Under the pieces are notes generated by a model that saw only the letters and a program-made list of their open reading frames with translations, was not told where the DNA came from and ran no database searches. From JBECKR01 sp040235415 (GTDB lineage: Bacteria > Acidobacteriota > Polarisedimenticolia > Polarisedimenticolales > Polarisedimenticolaceae): a stretch of 6,932 nucleotides of DNA. Shown here in pieces: positions 1 to 6,932 of the stretch. The stretch's first letter is position 1. Each line of letters opens with the position of its first letter. Location: positions 1-6,932 of the forward strand of contig JBECKR010000397.1 of NCBI GenBank assembly GCA_040235415.1. The letters run 5' to 3'. Position numbers and translations under genes: made by a program.

Positions 1-1887
1 GCCTTCGACCGCCTCGACCGCGGCGGCCAGCGCCCCGGGACGCTCCGCCGGAGCGGAGCGGTCGCCGCGCCGGACCGTGGCGACCGCGGGCGCCGCCGCC
101 TCGGCGGACGGATCGGACATCACGACCGTCCAGGGGTTCGCGATCGTCGCCGCTGCGGCGTGGAACGCCGCGCGGCCGGAACCACCCTCGACCCGGATCT
201 CGAGCGGCGGCGCGACGGCCTCCTCGATCGCGAGCGCGGGCTCGGTGGCCTGCACGCCGTACACCACGAGGTTTCCGGCCATCGCACCGAGGATCGCGAG
301 CGCCCGGTCGCGGTACGCGTGGTCCCGACCGAGCCCGAGCGCGTCGAGCCGCAGCAGTACGCGCGCGAGCCGGGCGTTCGGCCGGATCGGTCGGCGCTCC
401 CGCGCGAGGAGACCGACCGGTTGCGCCTGCGCCAGACGGTCGGTCAGGAGCGCGGAGTCGCCCGAGGCCAGGTTCGCGAGCGCGAAATCGACGACGTCGC
501 GGGCGGCGTCGCGATAGCGCGGTTCGCCCGTGGTCGTCCAGGCGTCGAGTAGGCCGAACGCGACGTCCGCCTGCGTCGCGAGGAACCGCTCGGTGTCCTC
601 CTCCTCCTCGGTTCGGGGCGCCAGGACGTGTCGGGCGCCGCGCGCCCTGACGACGCCCTCCCGCACGACGAGGTCGAGGGCCGCCACCCCGGCACGGCTC
701 AGCGACTCGTCTCCGAGGATCGCTCCGGCTCGCACCAGCGCCGCCCCGGCGAGCGCGTTCGGCCCCGAGAGCACGAGCGGATCGGTCGGCGGCGGGGCCG
801 AATCCTCGCCGCGCCAGTATCCGCCGCCGTCCTCCGACTCCGGGTCCGCGACCTGGCCCAGGTAGAAGCCCCCGCCCGACGGCCGAGCCAGGACGTTCGT
901 CAGGAAGCGCGCCGTGCCGCGCAGGGCCTCGCGAAACCGCTCGCCGTCCCCGAGCCCGGAGGCGGCAGCGAAGCTCGCCTCGCGCAGCAGCGCCGCATTC
1001 CGGTCGAGCAGCTTCTCGTACTGCACGCCTCCCCAGGCCGGGGCGGTCGCCATGCGGTGCATCCCGCCGTCGCGGCGATCGTACAGCGGCCCCTGCAGCA
1101 GCTTCGCGAGGGTCTCGAACGCGGGCTCGCGCAGAGCCGGCGCGAGTCGGATGCGCCTCGCGAGGGCGTACTCCACGAGCCCCGGCACCAGGAATTTCGG
1201 GGCCGGACCGAACCCTCCGAGCTCTCGATCGAAGTTTCCGACGAGCCAGCGCGCGACCGGATCGGACGCCGCAGCGGCCACCGGGCCTTCCGCGGGGGCC
1301 TCCGGTCCCTCGTACTCGGTCCATTTCGCCGCGATGCGCGGCAGGTACGACCCCCACTTGCGGAAGTACACGTCCCCCTGATCCAGCAGGAACTTCATGC
1401 CGGCGACGTCGACGTCGCCGACCACGATCGGCTTGGCGATCCGCTCCTCGTTGGCTTGGCTCAGCATCGGCAGCCCGTTCGGCAGGAGGAACGCGACCAC
1501 CGGCCAGCGGCCGGTGAGGTAGCGCTCCTCGATGTCGGGCCTGCGGTCGGCGTCGACCGCGATGCACACGTACAGGCGGTTGACGTCTCGCAGGACGTCG
1601 GGGTCGCCCAGAACCGCGGCACCGAAGCGCTGAGCCTCGCGGGACCACGGCACGGTCATCAGGAACAGGACCGGGCGATCGAGGATCCGGGCCCGCCCGA
1701 ACGCGAACTTCCCCCACGGCAGCCAGTAGCCGCGGGTCCGGAGCGCGTCCGGGGGCCAGTCGCGGAACGCCGACTGCGCCGGCCGCGCGAACAGATCCTC
1801 GTGCGGCGTCGACTGCCCGGGAAGCGCCGGCGTGAGGAGGCCGCCCGTGAGGACGCCCGCTACCGCGAAAAGCCACTTCTTTCGCAT
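1..1887 (-). CDS. Exported YyaL/SSP411-like protein (DUF255 thioredoxin-like domain plus (alpha/alpha)6-type domain), 3' end cut by window
   Basis: Reading the minus strand from ATG at 1887 gives an open frame of 629 codons that runs off the left edge. It starts with a signal-peptide-like segment (MRKKW, then a hydrophobic run to about residue 22), so the product is probably exported. Residues about 53-150 match the DUF255 thioredoxin-like domain: the LPWG..AF.RAR entry, VLFLM strand, VDADRRPDI and WPVVAFLLPNG. Further on are two family hallmarks, GGFGPAPKF (about 224-232) and GGMHR...QYEKLLDRNAALL (about 273-300). These belong to the helical-barrel part that resembles N-acylglucosamine 2-epimerases. 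The family is usually about 670-700 residues, so perhaps 30-60 are missing. Oddity: where the family has a CHWCH-type redox site, this protein reads TVPWSREAQRF. The only cysteine in the visible part is Cys108, in the strand after it. Thiol redox activity is therefore unlikely; a structural or binding role is inferred. The function of the family is poorly defined. The ATG is chosen because it yields the signal peptide and no other start lies nearby; no ribosome site precedes it. Confidence 0.85.
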   Translation of the reverse strand, partial: MRKKWLFAVAGVLTGGLLTPALPGQSTPHEDLFARPAQSAFRDWPPDALRTRGYWLPWGKFAFGRARILDRPVLFLMTVPWSREAQRFGAAVLGDPDVLRDVNRLYVCIAVDADRRPDIEERYLTGRWPVVAFLLPNGLPMLSQANEERIAKPIVVGDVDVAGMKFLLDQGDVYFRKWGSYLPRIAAKWTEYEGPEAPAEGPVAAAASDPVARWLVGNFDRELGGFGPAPKFLVPGLVEYALARRIRLAPALREPAFETLAKLLQGPLYDRRDGGMHRMATAPAWGGVQYEKLLDRNAALLREASFAAASGLGDGERFREALRGTARFLTNVLARPSGGGFYLGQVADPESEDGGGYWRGEDSAPPPTDPLVLSGPNALAGAALVRAGAILGDESLSRAGVAALDLVVREGVVRARGARHVLAPRTEEEEDTERFLATQADVAFGLLDAWTTTGEPRYRDAARDVVDFALANLASGDSALLTDRLAQAQPVGLLARERRPIRPNARLARVLLRLDALGLGRDHAYRDRALAILGAMAGNLVVYGVQATEPALAIEEAVAPPLEIRVEGGSGRAAFHAAAATIANPWTVVMSDPSAEAAAPAVATVRRGDRSAPAERPGALAAAVEAVEG

Positions 1888-1896
1888 GAAACGACC

Positions 1897-1925
1897 ATTA
1901 TCGGGACCGCTCGCGGCGGTGTCAA
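1897..1925 (-). promoter_or_regulatory. Near-consensus sigma70-type promoter giving a leaderless or near-leaderless mRNA
   Basis: On the minus strand TTGACA (1925-1920) is followed by exactly 17 bases and then GATAAT (1902-1897), one mismatch from the ideal -10 box. Only nine bases (1896-1888) separate the -10 box from the ATG at 1887. Transcription would start about 1892-1887, leaving zero to five untranslated bases. No purine-rich ribosome site is present, which agrees with leaderless translation of the DUF255 gene. That this is the working promoter is inference, but such a match in DNA this GC-rich is unlikely by chance. Confidence 0.7.
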
Positions 1926-2046
1926 GCGCGCGCCGGCGTCCGGCTCCGCAACAACTTTGTTTCTTTCTCCTTGATTCCAAGGCGTTCGCTCGTAGCGTTG
2001 AAGATGAGCCAGATGGTTTGCATGTTTGGTAAAGGTCTCGTTCGAT
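1926..2046. other. AT-rich divergent intergenic region upstream of the diguanylate cyclase gene
   Basis: This stretch lies between two divergent genes and is strikingly lower in G+C (about half or less) than the surrounding coding DNA. It contains a pyrimidine/T-rich run (about 1955-1970), a small CTTG/CAAG dyad (1970-1981) and an ATGCAT palindrome just after 2046. It presumably holds the promoter of the plus-strand gene. I could not assign convincing -35 and -10 boxes: TTGATT at 1971 and TTGAAG at 1998 lack a good partner. The short frames crossing it show no SD and no recognisable product. Confidence 0.5.
2031..2035 (+). promoter_or_regulatory. Candidate ribosome binding site for the diguanylate cyclase
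   Basis: AAAGG lies 11 bases before ATG 2047, a loose but usable spacing. It lies inside the coding sequence if TTG 2026 were the start, so it favours the ATG. The match is weak and the call is tentative. Confidence 0.35.
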
Positions 2047-3747
2047 ATGCATACAATCGCTTCTGAACTATGGAGGCGGCCGTTCGAGACCGCGGTAGCG
2101 CTCGCCGCAGCCGCATGGGGGCTCGCGCGCGGGTTCGCGAGCGGGCCGATCTCGTCCTCCGATCTCGCGATCCTGGCGGTGCTCCTCGCCGGGGTCGGCA
2201 CGATCTCGTGGCTCGCGTCCCGCAGCCGCGCGCCGCGCATGCTGCACCTCGCGCCAGCGTTCGTGCTCGTCACGTTGCTGCTGCTTCCGGCACCCGCCGG
2301 GCTGCTGGTCGTCCTGCTCGCCTTCGCGCGCGATCGCGAAAGCTCCCCGTTGGCTGCACCGCTCGCGGCCGTCGCCGTGTCCCGGTTCGTGGCGGATCTC
2401 GCGATCCGCCCGCCGCTCCCCCGCCCCGCGCTCGATCCGCTTCCGGCGCTCGCGCTGCTGTTCGTGACGTACTACACCATCGCGGCGCTCGTACGCTCGG
2501 GGCTGTCGCTCCTGCCCGGCTCGCCGCGAACGGTGCCGCTTCGGGAGGCGCTCCCCGAAGTCCGCCTGCGGGCCGAGTTGCTGAACGTCCCGGTCGCCTG
2601 GGTGCTCGTGGCGATGCCGGGCCTCCCCGAGCTCGCCGCCGCCACCGCGCTCGTCGTGCTCGCGGACGTCCTTCTCGCCCGCCTCGCGCGTATCTCCGAG
2701 GATCTCCGGCGCACGAACGACGCCCTCGCGGCGCGGGTCACCGAGCTCGCGACGCTGCACGCCGTCGGGAGGGAGATCGTGTCCTCCCTCGACCTGAAGC
2801 GGGTCTTCGAGATCGTCGACCGCGAGTGCCGCAAGATCCTCGAAATCGAGACCCTGAGCATCGCGCTGATCGAGCCCGAGGGCGGTCGCGCGCACGAGCT
2901 GTACCGTCGCTCCCGCGGGGAGCCGCCCGACGATCGCGAACGGCCGCTCGGCGACCCGCTCGCGCTCGCCGTCGTCGCGGACAAGCGCGCCCGCCGGATC
3001 GACGACCTCGGCGCCGAGTTCCCCCGCACGCCGCGGGGCTCGGCGCTCGCGGTCCCGCTCGTCGTCGAGGACCGCGTCCTCGGGATCCTCGCCGTCCGGA
3101 CGCCGCGGCCCTCGGCCTACGACGACCACCAGCTCGCCGTGCTCTCGACGATCGCCCAGCAGGCCGCGATCGCGATCGAGAACGCGCGCCACCACCGCAT
3201 GGCCACGATCGATTCCCTGACCGGCCTGCACCTCAGGGACTACTTCTTCCGGCGGGTCGAGGAGGAGCACGTCCGCGCCCGGCGGTACCGCGGAGCGTTC
3301 GCGCTCCTGATGCTCGACGTCGACCGCTTCAAGGAGATCAACGACCGGCGTGGCCATCTCGCCGGCGACCGCTATCTCCGGGCGCTCGGGGCCGCTATCC
3401 GGACCCGGTTGCGGGCCGCGGATCTCGCCTGTCGCTTCGGGGGGGACGAGGTCTGCATCCTGCTGCCCGAGACCGACCGGGCGGGCGCGGTGGCGATCGC
3501 CGAACGGCTCCGCGTCGCCCTCGGGCACCTCCGCTCGAGCCTCGACGACCCGCCGTTCTCGGCGACCGTGAGCGTCGGCGTGGCGGCGTATCCCGAGGAC
3601 GAGGGCGGCGGGCTCGACGTCCTGCTCCGGCGCGCCGACCAGGCCCTCTATCGAGCCAAGCGCGGCGGCCGGGATCGCGTCGAGGCGTGGCGCCCGGGGA
3701 GCGCGAAGCTCACTCGCCGAGCACGTCCTGCACGCGTCGTCCCGTGA
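2047..3747 (+). CDS. Membrane-anchored GAF-GGDEF diguanylate cyclase
   Basis: The 566-residue product probably makes the second messenger c-di-GMP from two GTP at the inner membrane. The N-terminal third (residues about 14-215) is hydrophobic, with roughly five or six membrane segments of a type I do not recognise. A charged, probably coiled-coil linker (about 215-240) follows. A GAF sensor domain spans about 240-382 and ends in the typical QQAAIAIENARHH helix. The GGDEF domain spans about 386-550: DSLTGL (389-394), LDVDRFKEIND with metal-binding Asp424, and C-terminal RADQALYRAKRGGRDRV. The signature is GGDEV (465-469), with Val for the usual Phe. R456-x-x-D459 sits five residues before it and is an intact inhibitory I-site. 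The ligand of the GAF domain is unknown. Start: ATG 2047 has AAAGG at 2031-2035 upstream; an in-frame TTG at 2026 would add seven residues. The gene stands alone, divergent from the DUF255 gene, and its last 38 bases overlap the convergent epimerase gene. Confidence 0.92.
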   Translation: MHTIASELWRRPFETAVALAAAAWGLARGFASGPISSSDLAILAVLLAGVGTISWLASRSRAPRMLHLAPAFVLVTLLLLPAPAGLLVVLLAFARDRESSPLAAPLAAVAVSRFVADLAIRPPLPRPALDPLPALALLFVTYYTIAALVRSGLSLLPGSPRTVPLREALPEVRLRAELLNVPVAWVLVAMPGLPELAAATALVVLADVLLARLARISEDLRRTNDALAARVTELATLHAVGREIVSSLDLKRVFEIVDRECRKILEIETLSIALIEPEGGRAHELYRRSRGEPPDDRERPLGDPLALAVVADKRARRIDDLGAEFPRTPRGSALAVPLVVEDRVLGILAVRTPRPSAYDDHQLAVLSTIAQQAAIAIENARHHRMATIDSLTGLHLRDYFFRRVEEEHVRARRYRGAFALLMLDVDRFKEINDRRGHLAGDRYLRALGAAIRTRLRAADLACRFGGDEVCILLPETDRAGAVAIAERLRVALGHLRSSLDDPPFSATVSVGVAAYPEDEGGGLDVLLRRADQALYRAKRGGRDRVEAWRPGSAKLTRRARPARVVP

Positions 3748-4432
3748 GGTTCCGGAACCGTTCCGCCAGCGACGGCAGCTTCCCGCTGGAGCGGTCGAGC
3801 AGGAGGCGCTCGACCCGGCCGATCGGGACGAACAGCACCGAAGGTCCGACGATGCTCTCCTCGTCCTGCTGGATCTGGGCGGTCCAGTCGTCGAACGACG
3901 ACAGATCGATGCCCTCGATCACGAGCCCCGAGCCGTCGAGACGCCGCAGGACCCCCCAGAGCTTCTCGGCCGGATCCCTGAGGTAGGCGAGTACGGTCTC
4001 GCCCGGCACGATGTCGCGGTCCCGCGTCGGTCGCGTCTTCTGCACGAGCTCGACCAGCACGCCGCCGCAGGATCGCGGGTGCAGGAAGGCGACGCGGCTT
4101 CCCGCCGCCCCCGGACGCGGAGCCTCGCCGACGACGTCCACGCCGGCGGCGCGAACGACCTCGAGGGCGCGATCGAGACTCTCGACCTCGAGCGTGAGGT
4201 GATTGATCCCCTCCCCGCGCTTCGCGATGAACTTCGAGATCGCGGAGTCCTCCCGGGTCGGCTCGAGCAGCTCGAGCCGCGTGTCGCCGACGGGCAGGAA
4301 GGTCGCGCGCACGCCTTCGGTCTCCACGATCTCGGTCTCGCCGATCGGGAGACGGAGCGCCCCGTTCCAGAACCGCAGCCGCTCGTCCATGCTGCGGACG
4401 GCGATTCCGATGTGGTCGAGCTTGACGATCAT
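3710..4432 (-). CDS. mce: Methylmalonyl-CoA epimerase with an extra C-terminal domain
   Basis: The first about 132 of 240 residues are a glyoxalase/VOC-fold methylmalonyl-CoA epimerase, which interconverts the two epimers of methylmalonyl-CoA so the B12-dependent mutase can use them. Family motifs are clear: LDHIGIAV at the start, LELLEP, GINHLTLEV and GGVLVELVQ. The expected metal ligands are His7, Glu54, His78 and Glu128. Stand-alone epimerases end about there (130-150 residues). Here a further about 100 residues follow (about 140-240), beginning GETVLAYLRDPAEKLWGVL and continuing with LDGSGLVIEGIDLSSFDDW and VLFVPIGRVERL. I recognise no named family for this tail; its strand pattern suggests a small Sm/SH3-like barrel (inference). 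The ATG overlaps the meaB stop as ATGA, with GGAGG (4441-4437) four bases upstream, so translation is coupled. It is the last gene of the operon and ends inside the 3' end of the convergent diguanylate cyclase gene, with no room for a separate terminator. Confidence 0.9.
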   Translation of the reverse strand: MIVKLDHIGIAVRSMDERLRFWNGALRLPIGETEIVETEGVRATFLPVGDTRLELLEPTREDSAISKFIAKRGEGINHLTLEVESLDRALEVVRAAGVDVVGEAPRPGAAGSRVAFLHPRSCGGVLVELVQKTRPTRDRDIVPGETVLAYLRDPAEKLWGVLRRLDGSGLVIEGIDLSSFDDWTAQIQQDEESIVGPSVLFVPIGRVERLLLDRSSGKLPSLAERFRNLTGRRVQDVLGE

Positions 4433-5375
4433 CGAACCTCCACCCGCCCCAGCAGGCGGTCGACCGCGGTGTACGGGTCGAGATCGCGGTCCGCGATCTC
4501 TCGCACCAGCGCGGCATAGGCGTCGTCGTCGAGCACCGTTCCGAGCACGCGGGCCATCAGGCGATCCGCGAGCACGGCCCGAAAGCGTCCCTCCGCGCGC
4601 AGCCGGCGCCGGACGGCGCGCTCCTCCGGTCCGAGCGCTCCGACGAGATCCCGGATTCCCCCGCGGAGCTCCGCGACCCCCTCGTCCCGGACCGCGACGG
4701 TCCGGAAGATCGGAGGGCCGGGGCGCGCGTCGTCCCCGTTGACGAGCGACAGCATCGACTCGAGATCCGCCACCAAGCGGTCCGCGCCGGGGCGGTCCGC
4801 CTTGTTCACGACGAACAGATCCGCGATCTCGAGGATCCCGGCCTTGATCGCCTGGATGTCGTCCCCCATGCCGGGGACGAGCACGACCGTGACGAGGTCG
4901 GCGGCCCGAACGACGTCGACTTCGTCCTGACCGACCCCGACGGTCTCCAGCAGGATGGGGTCGTAGCCCGCGGCGTCGAGGAGGTCGACCGCATCGCTCG
5001 TCGTGCGTGCGAGACCGCCGAGGTGCCCTCGGGTGGCCATGGAGCGGATGAACACGCCCCCGTCGGTGGCGTGGCGCTGCATCCGAACGCGGTCTCCGAG
5101 GATCGCCCCGCCCGAGAACGCGCTCGACGGGTCGACGGCGACGACCCCGACCCGCGAGCCCTCCGCGCGGAACGCCGCCACGAGCCGGTCCACGAGGCTC
5201 GACTTTCCGGCGCCGGGAGCCCCCGTGACGCCGAGAACGAGCGCCTTCCCGGTGTGGGGGAACGCGTCGCGGAGCACCTCGACCGCCGCCGGCACGTCCT
5301 CCTCGACGAGGCTGATGGCGCGCGCGAGCGCGCGGACGTCACCCCCGAGCACGCGCCCGGAGAGGGAGCGGACGC

Positions 5376-5379
<4 letters not shown>
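4429..5379 (-). CDS. meaB: MeaB/ArgK-family GTPase, chaperone of methylmalonyl-CoA mutase
   Basis: This 316-residue G3E P-loop GTPase belongs to the MeaB/ArgK (human MMAA) family. Members gate loading of adenosylcobalamin into methylmalonyl-CoA mutase, or a related acyl-CoA mutase, and protect the mutase from inactivation. Motifs in order: Walker A GAPGAGKS (53-60), VAVDPSSAFSGGAILGDRVRM (from residue 80), the SMATRGHLGGL segment (113-123), the G3/Walker B region ETVGVGQDEVD (145-155) and the guanine-binding NKAD (192-195). The length is normal for the family. The start is GTG 5379: its GTGA overlaps the acyl-CoA dehydrogenase stop by 4 bp, GGAG stands six bases upstream, and the usual N-terminus (SLSGRVLGGDVRALARAISLVE) begins there. 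An upstream in-frame ATG at 5451 would add 24 low-quality residues from inside the previous gene. Older annotations call the family LAO/AO transport kinase; the neighbouring epimerase supports the mutase role. The mutase itself is not in the window. Confidence 0.95.
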
Positions 5380-6524
<1,145 letters not shown>

Positions 6525-6529
6525 GGGGT

Positions 6530-6534
6530 CCTCC
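6530..6534 (-). promoter_or_regulatory. Ribosome binding site of the acyl-CoA dehydrogenase
   Basis: GGAGG on the minus strand, within GGGAGGA, lies five bases before GTG 6524. It decides the start in favour of this GTG over the upstream in-frame ATG codons at 6572 and 6662. Confidence 0.75.
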
Positions 6535-6611
6535 CTCTGGGCATCGTCGATCCGTCGGAGGGGACCGGACATTATGACACAGCGGATTCCTTCCATGGTG
6601 GCGCGCAGCTT

Positions 6612-6631
6612 GGTACGAAACCGGTCGTACC
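6612..6631. promoter_or_regulatory. Perfect 7-bp inverted repeat, candidate operator of the acyl-CoA dehydrogenase operon
   Basis: GGTACGA (6612-6618) is mirrored exactly by TCGTACC (6625-6631) around a six-base centre (AACCGG). The 20-bp dyad lies 88 bases upstream of the GTG start, in the only real gap before the operon. No T-run follows on either strand, so it does not look like an intrinsic terminator. Size and symmetry suit a dimeric repressor such as the TetR, GntR or MerR-type regulators that control acyl-CoA catabolism; which one, if any, is unknown. It could instead relate to the end of the neighbouring transposase gene. Confidence 0.4.
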
Positions 6632-6687
6632 GTGGGCGGTTCTCGGATCGGCCGGGGTTCACGCGATGTCGGGGGATGCGATCCGGA

Positions 6688-6932
6688 TCAGTAGGCGTGC
6701 TTCCGCCGATGTCGGGTGTTGCTCGGCAGCATCGGGGTGGTCCAGTCCCGGCGGTAGAGCCTCCGCTCGACCTCGCTGAGCTTCTCCCGGCCCGGAAACC
6801 GCCGCCTCGAGAACAGCCGCTCCCAGCTCCACGGCTCCTCCGCCAGCCCCAGCCGCATCGCCGGGGTCGTCGGGTCGGGCTTGCGCTCCGACATCCCCTT
6901 GATGAAGTTCCGCCACATCGCCAGCAGGTACA
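6688..6932 (-). CDS. C-terminal end of a probable transposase, 5' part outside window
   Basis: The minus-strand frame enters from the right edge (YLLAMWRNFIKG...) and ends at TGA 6690-6688, giving about 80 residues. The pattern of a W..NFIK segment, then TPAMRLGL, then a W-rich stretch (PWSWERLFSRRRF) and a basic tail ending NTRHRRKHAY, recalls the C-termini of DDE transposases. In those, N-F/Y plus a (T/S)PAM..G(L/I) motif follows the catalytic domain. None of the catalytic residues is inside the window, so the assignment rests on this tail alone. It is on the same strand as the acyl-CoA dehydrogenase operon but about 160 bases away and probably unrelated to it. Whether the gene is intact cannot be judged. 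The overlapping frame 6659-6916 is a less protein-like shadow. Confidence 0.5.
   Translation of the reverse strand, partial: YLLAMWRNFIKGMSERKPDPTTPAMRLGLAEEPWSWERLFSRRRFPGREKLSEVERRLYRRDWTTPMLPSNTRHRRKHAY

Larger units (their letters stand above)
6525..6687. other. Intergenic region between transposase-like gene and operon
   Basis: This gap of about 160 bases contains the ribosome site and the dyad described separately. CATAAT on the minus strand (6576-6571) could be a -10 box, but the hexamer 17 bases further up (ACCATG) is not a -35 box. No clear insertion-sequence terminal repeat could be identified. Confidence 0.4.

Noticed and set aside
628..1974. 448-codon plus-strand open frame
   Set aside because: It is antisense to the DUF255 gene, shows Arg/Pro/Gly-rich text without recognisable motifs, and arises from high GC.
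1922..2023. Short minus-strand frame (MQTIWLIFNATSERLG...) in the AT-rich gap
   Set aside because: It has no ribosome site, reads across the promoter of the DUF255 gene, and has no recognisable product. Its ordinary look comes from local AT content.
2004..2066. 20-codon plus-strand frame (MSQMVCMFGKGLVRYAYNRF) possibly acting as a leader peptide
   Set aside because: It overlaps the start of the diguanylate cyclase in another frame, has no clear ribosome site or attenuator structure, and is too short to support.
2068..3528. 486-codon minus-strand open frame
   Set aside because: It lies opposite the diguanylate cyclase, whose motifs are unmistakable. The opposite product is low-complexity and charged.
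2070..3986. 638-codon plus-strand open frame
   Set aside because: It is a frame-shifted shadow of the diguanylate cyclase, continuing antisense through the epimerase. It is Arg/Ala/Pro-rich with no domain.
6571..6599. Possible promoter (CATAAT) for the acyl-CoA dehydrogenase operon
   Set aside because: The hexamer at the proper distance (ACCATG) does not resemble a -35 box, so the -10 match alone is not enough.
6612..6631. Dyad as an intrinsic terminator of the transposase-like gene
   Set aside because: The stem is only 7 bp and is not followed by a T-run on the minus strand; an operator reading fits better.

Overview
The window is very GC-rich, coding-dense bacterial DNA of roughly 70% G+C or more. 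High GC opens long meaningless reading frames in nearly every phase. Six genes can be supported: two partial ones at the edges and four complete ones. The organism cannot be named from this sequence. A free-living, probably aerobic or facultative soil- or sediment-type bacterium with fatty-acid and branched-chain amino-acid catabolism fits; an Acidobacteriota-like lineage is a low-confidence guess.

Left part (1-1887, minus strand): most of an exported YyaL/SSP411-type protein, a DUF255 thioredoxin-like domain joined to an (alpha/alpha)6-like domain. The CxxC-type active site of the family is absent. A near-consensus sigma70-type promoter (TTGACA, 17 bp, GATAAT) sits so close to the ATG that the mRNA should be leaderless or nearly so. 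An unusually AT-rich divergent intergenic region (about 1888-2046) follows.

Middle (2047-3747, plus strand): a membrane-anchored diguanylate cyclase built as membrane region, GAF domain and GGDEF domain. The signature reads GGDEV, and an RxxD product-inhibition site is kept. Its 3' end overlaps the convergent next gene by 38 bp.

Right part (6524 down to 3710, minus strand): a tightly coupled three-gene operon of acyl-CoA dehydrogenase, MeaB-type GTPase and methylmalonyl-CoA epimerase. Both junctions are 4-bp start/stop overlaps (GTGA and ATGA). The set points to breakdown of acyl-CoAs to propionyl-CoA and on through methylmalonyl-CoA to succinyl-CoA. MeaB protects and gates the B12-dependent mutase, which is not in the window. 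The epimerase carries an extra C-terminal domain of about 100 residues whose pattern suggests a small Sm/SH3-like beta-barrel; this is the most interesting element here. Upstream of the operon lies a perfect 7-bp inverted repeat with a 6-bp spacer, a plausible operator. Beyond it, the right edge holds the C-terminal end of what looks like a transposase.

No rRNA, tRNA, CRISPR array, riboswitch or convincing intrinsic terminator was seen. No clear multi-gene novel system is visible. The best leads are the epimerase fusion, the cysteine-less DUF255 protein with its leaderless promoter, and the operator-like dyad.
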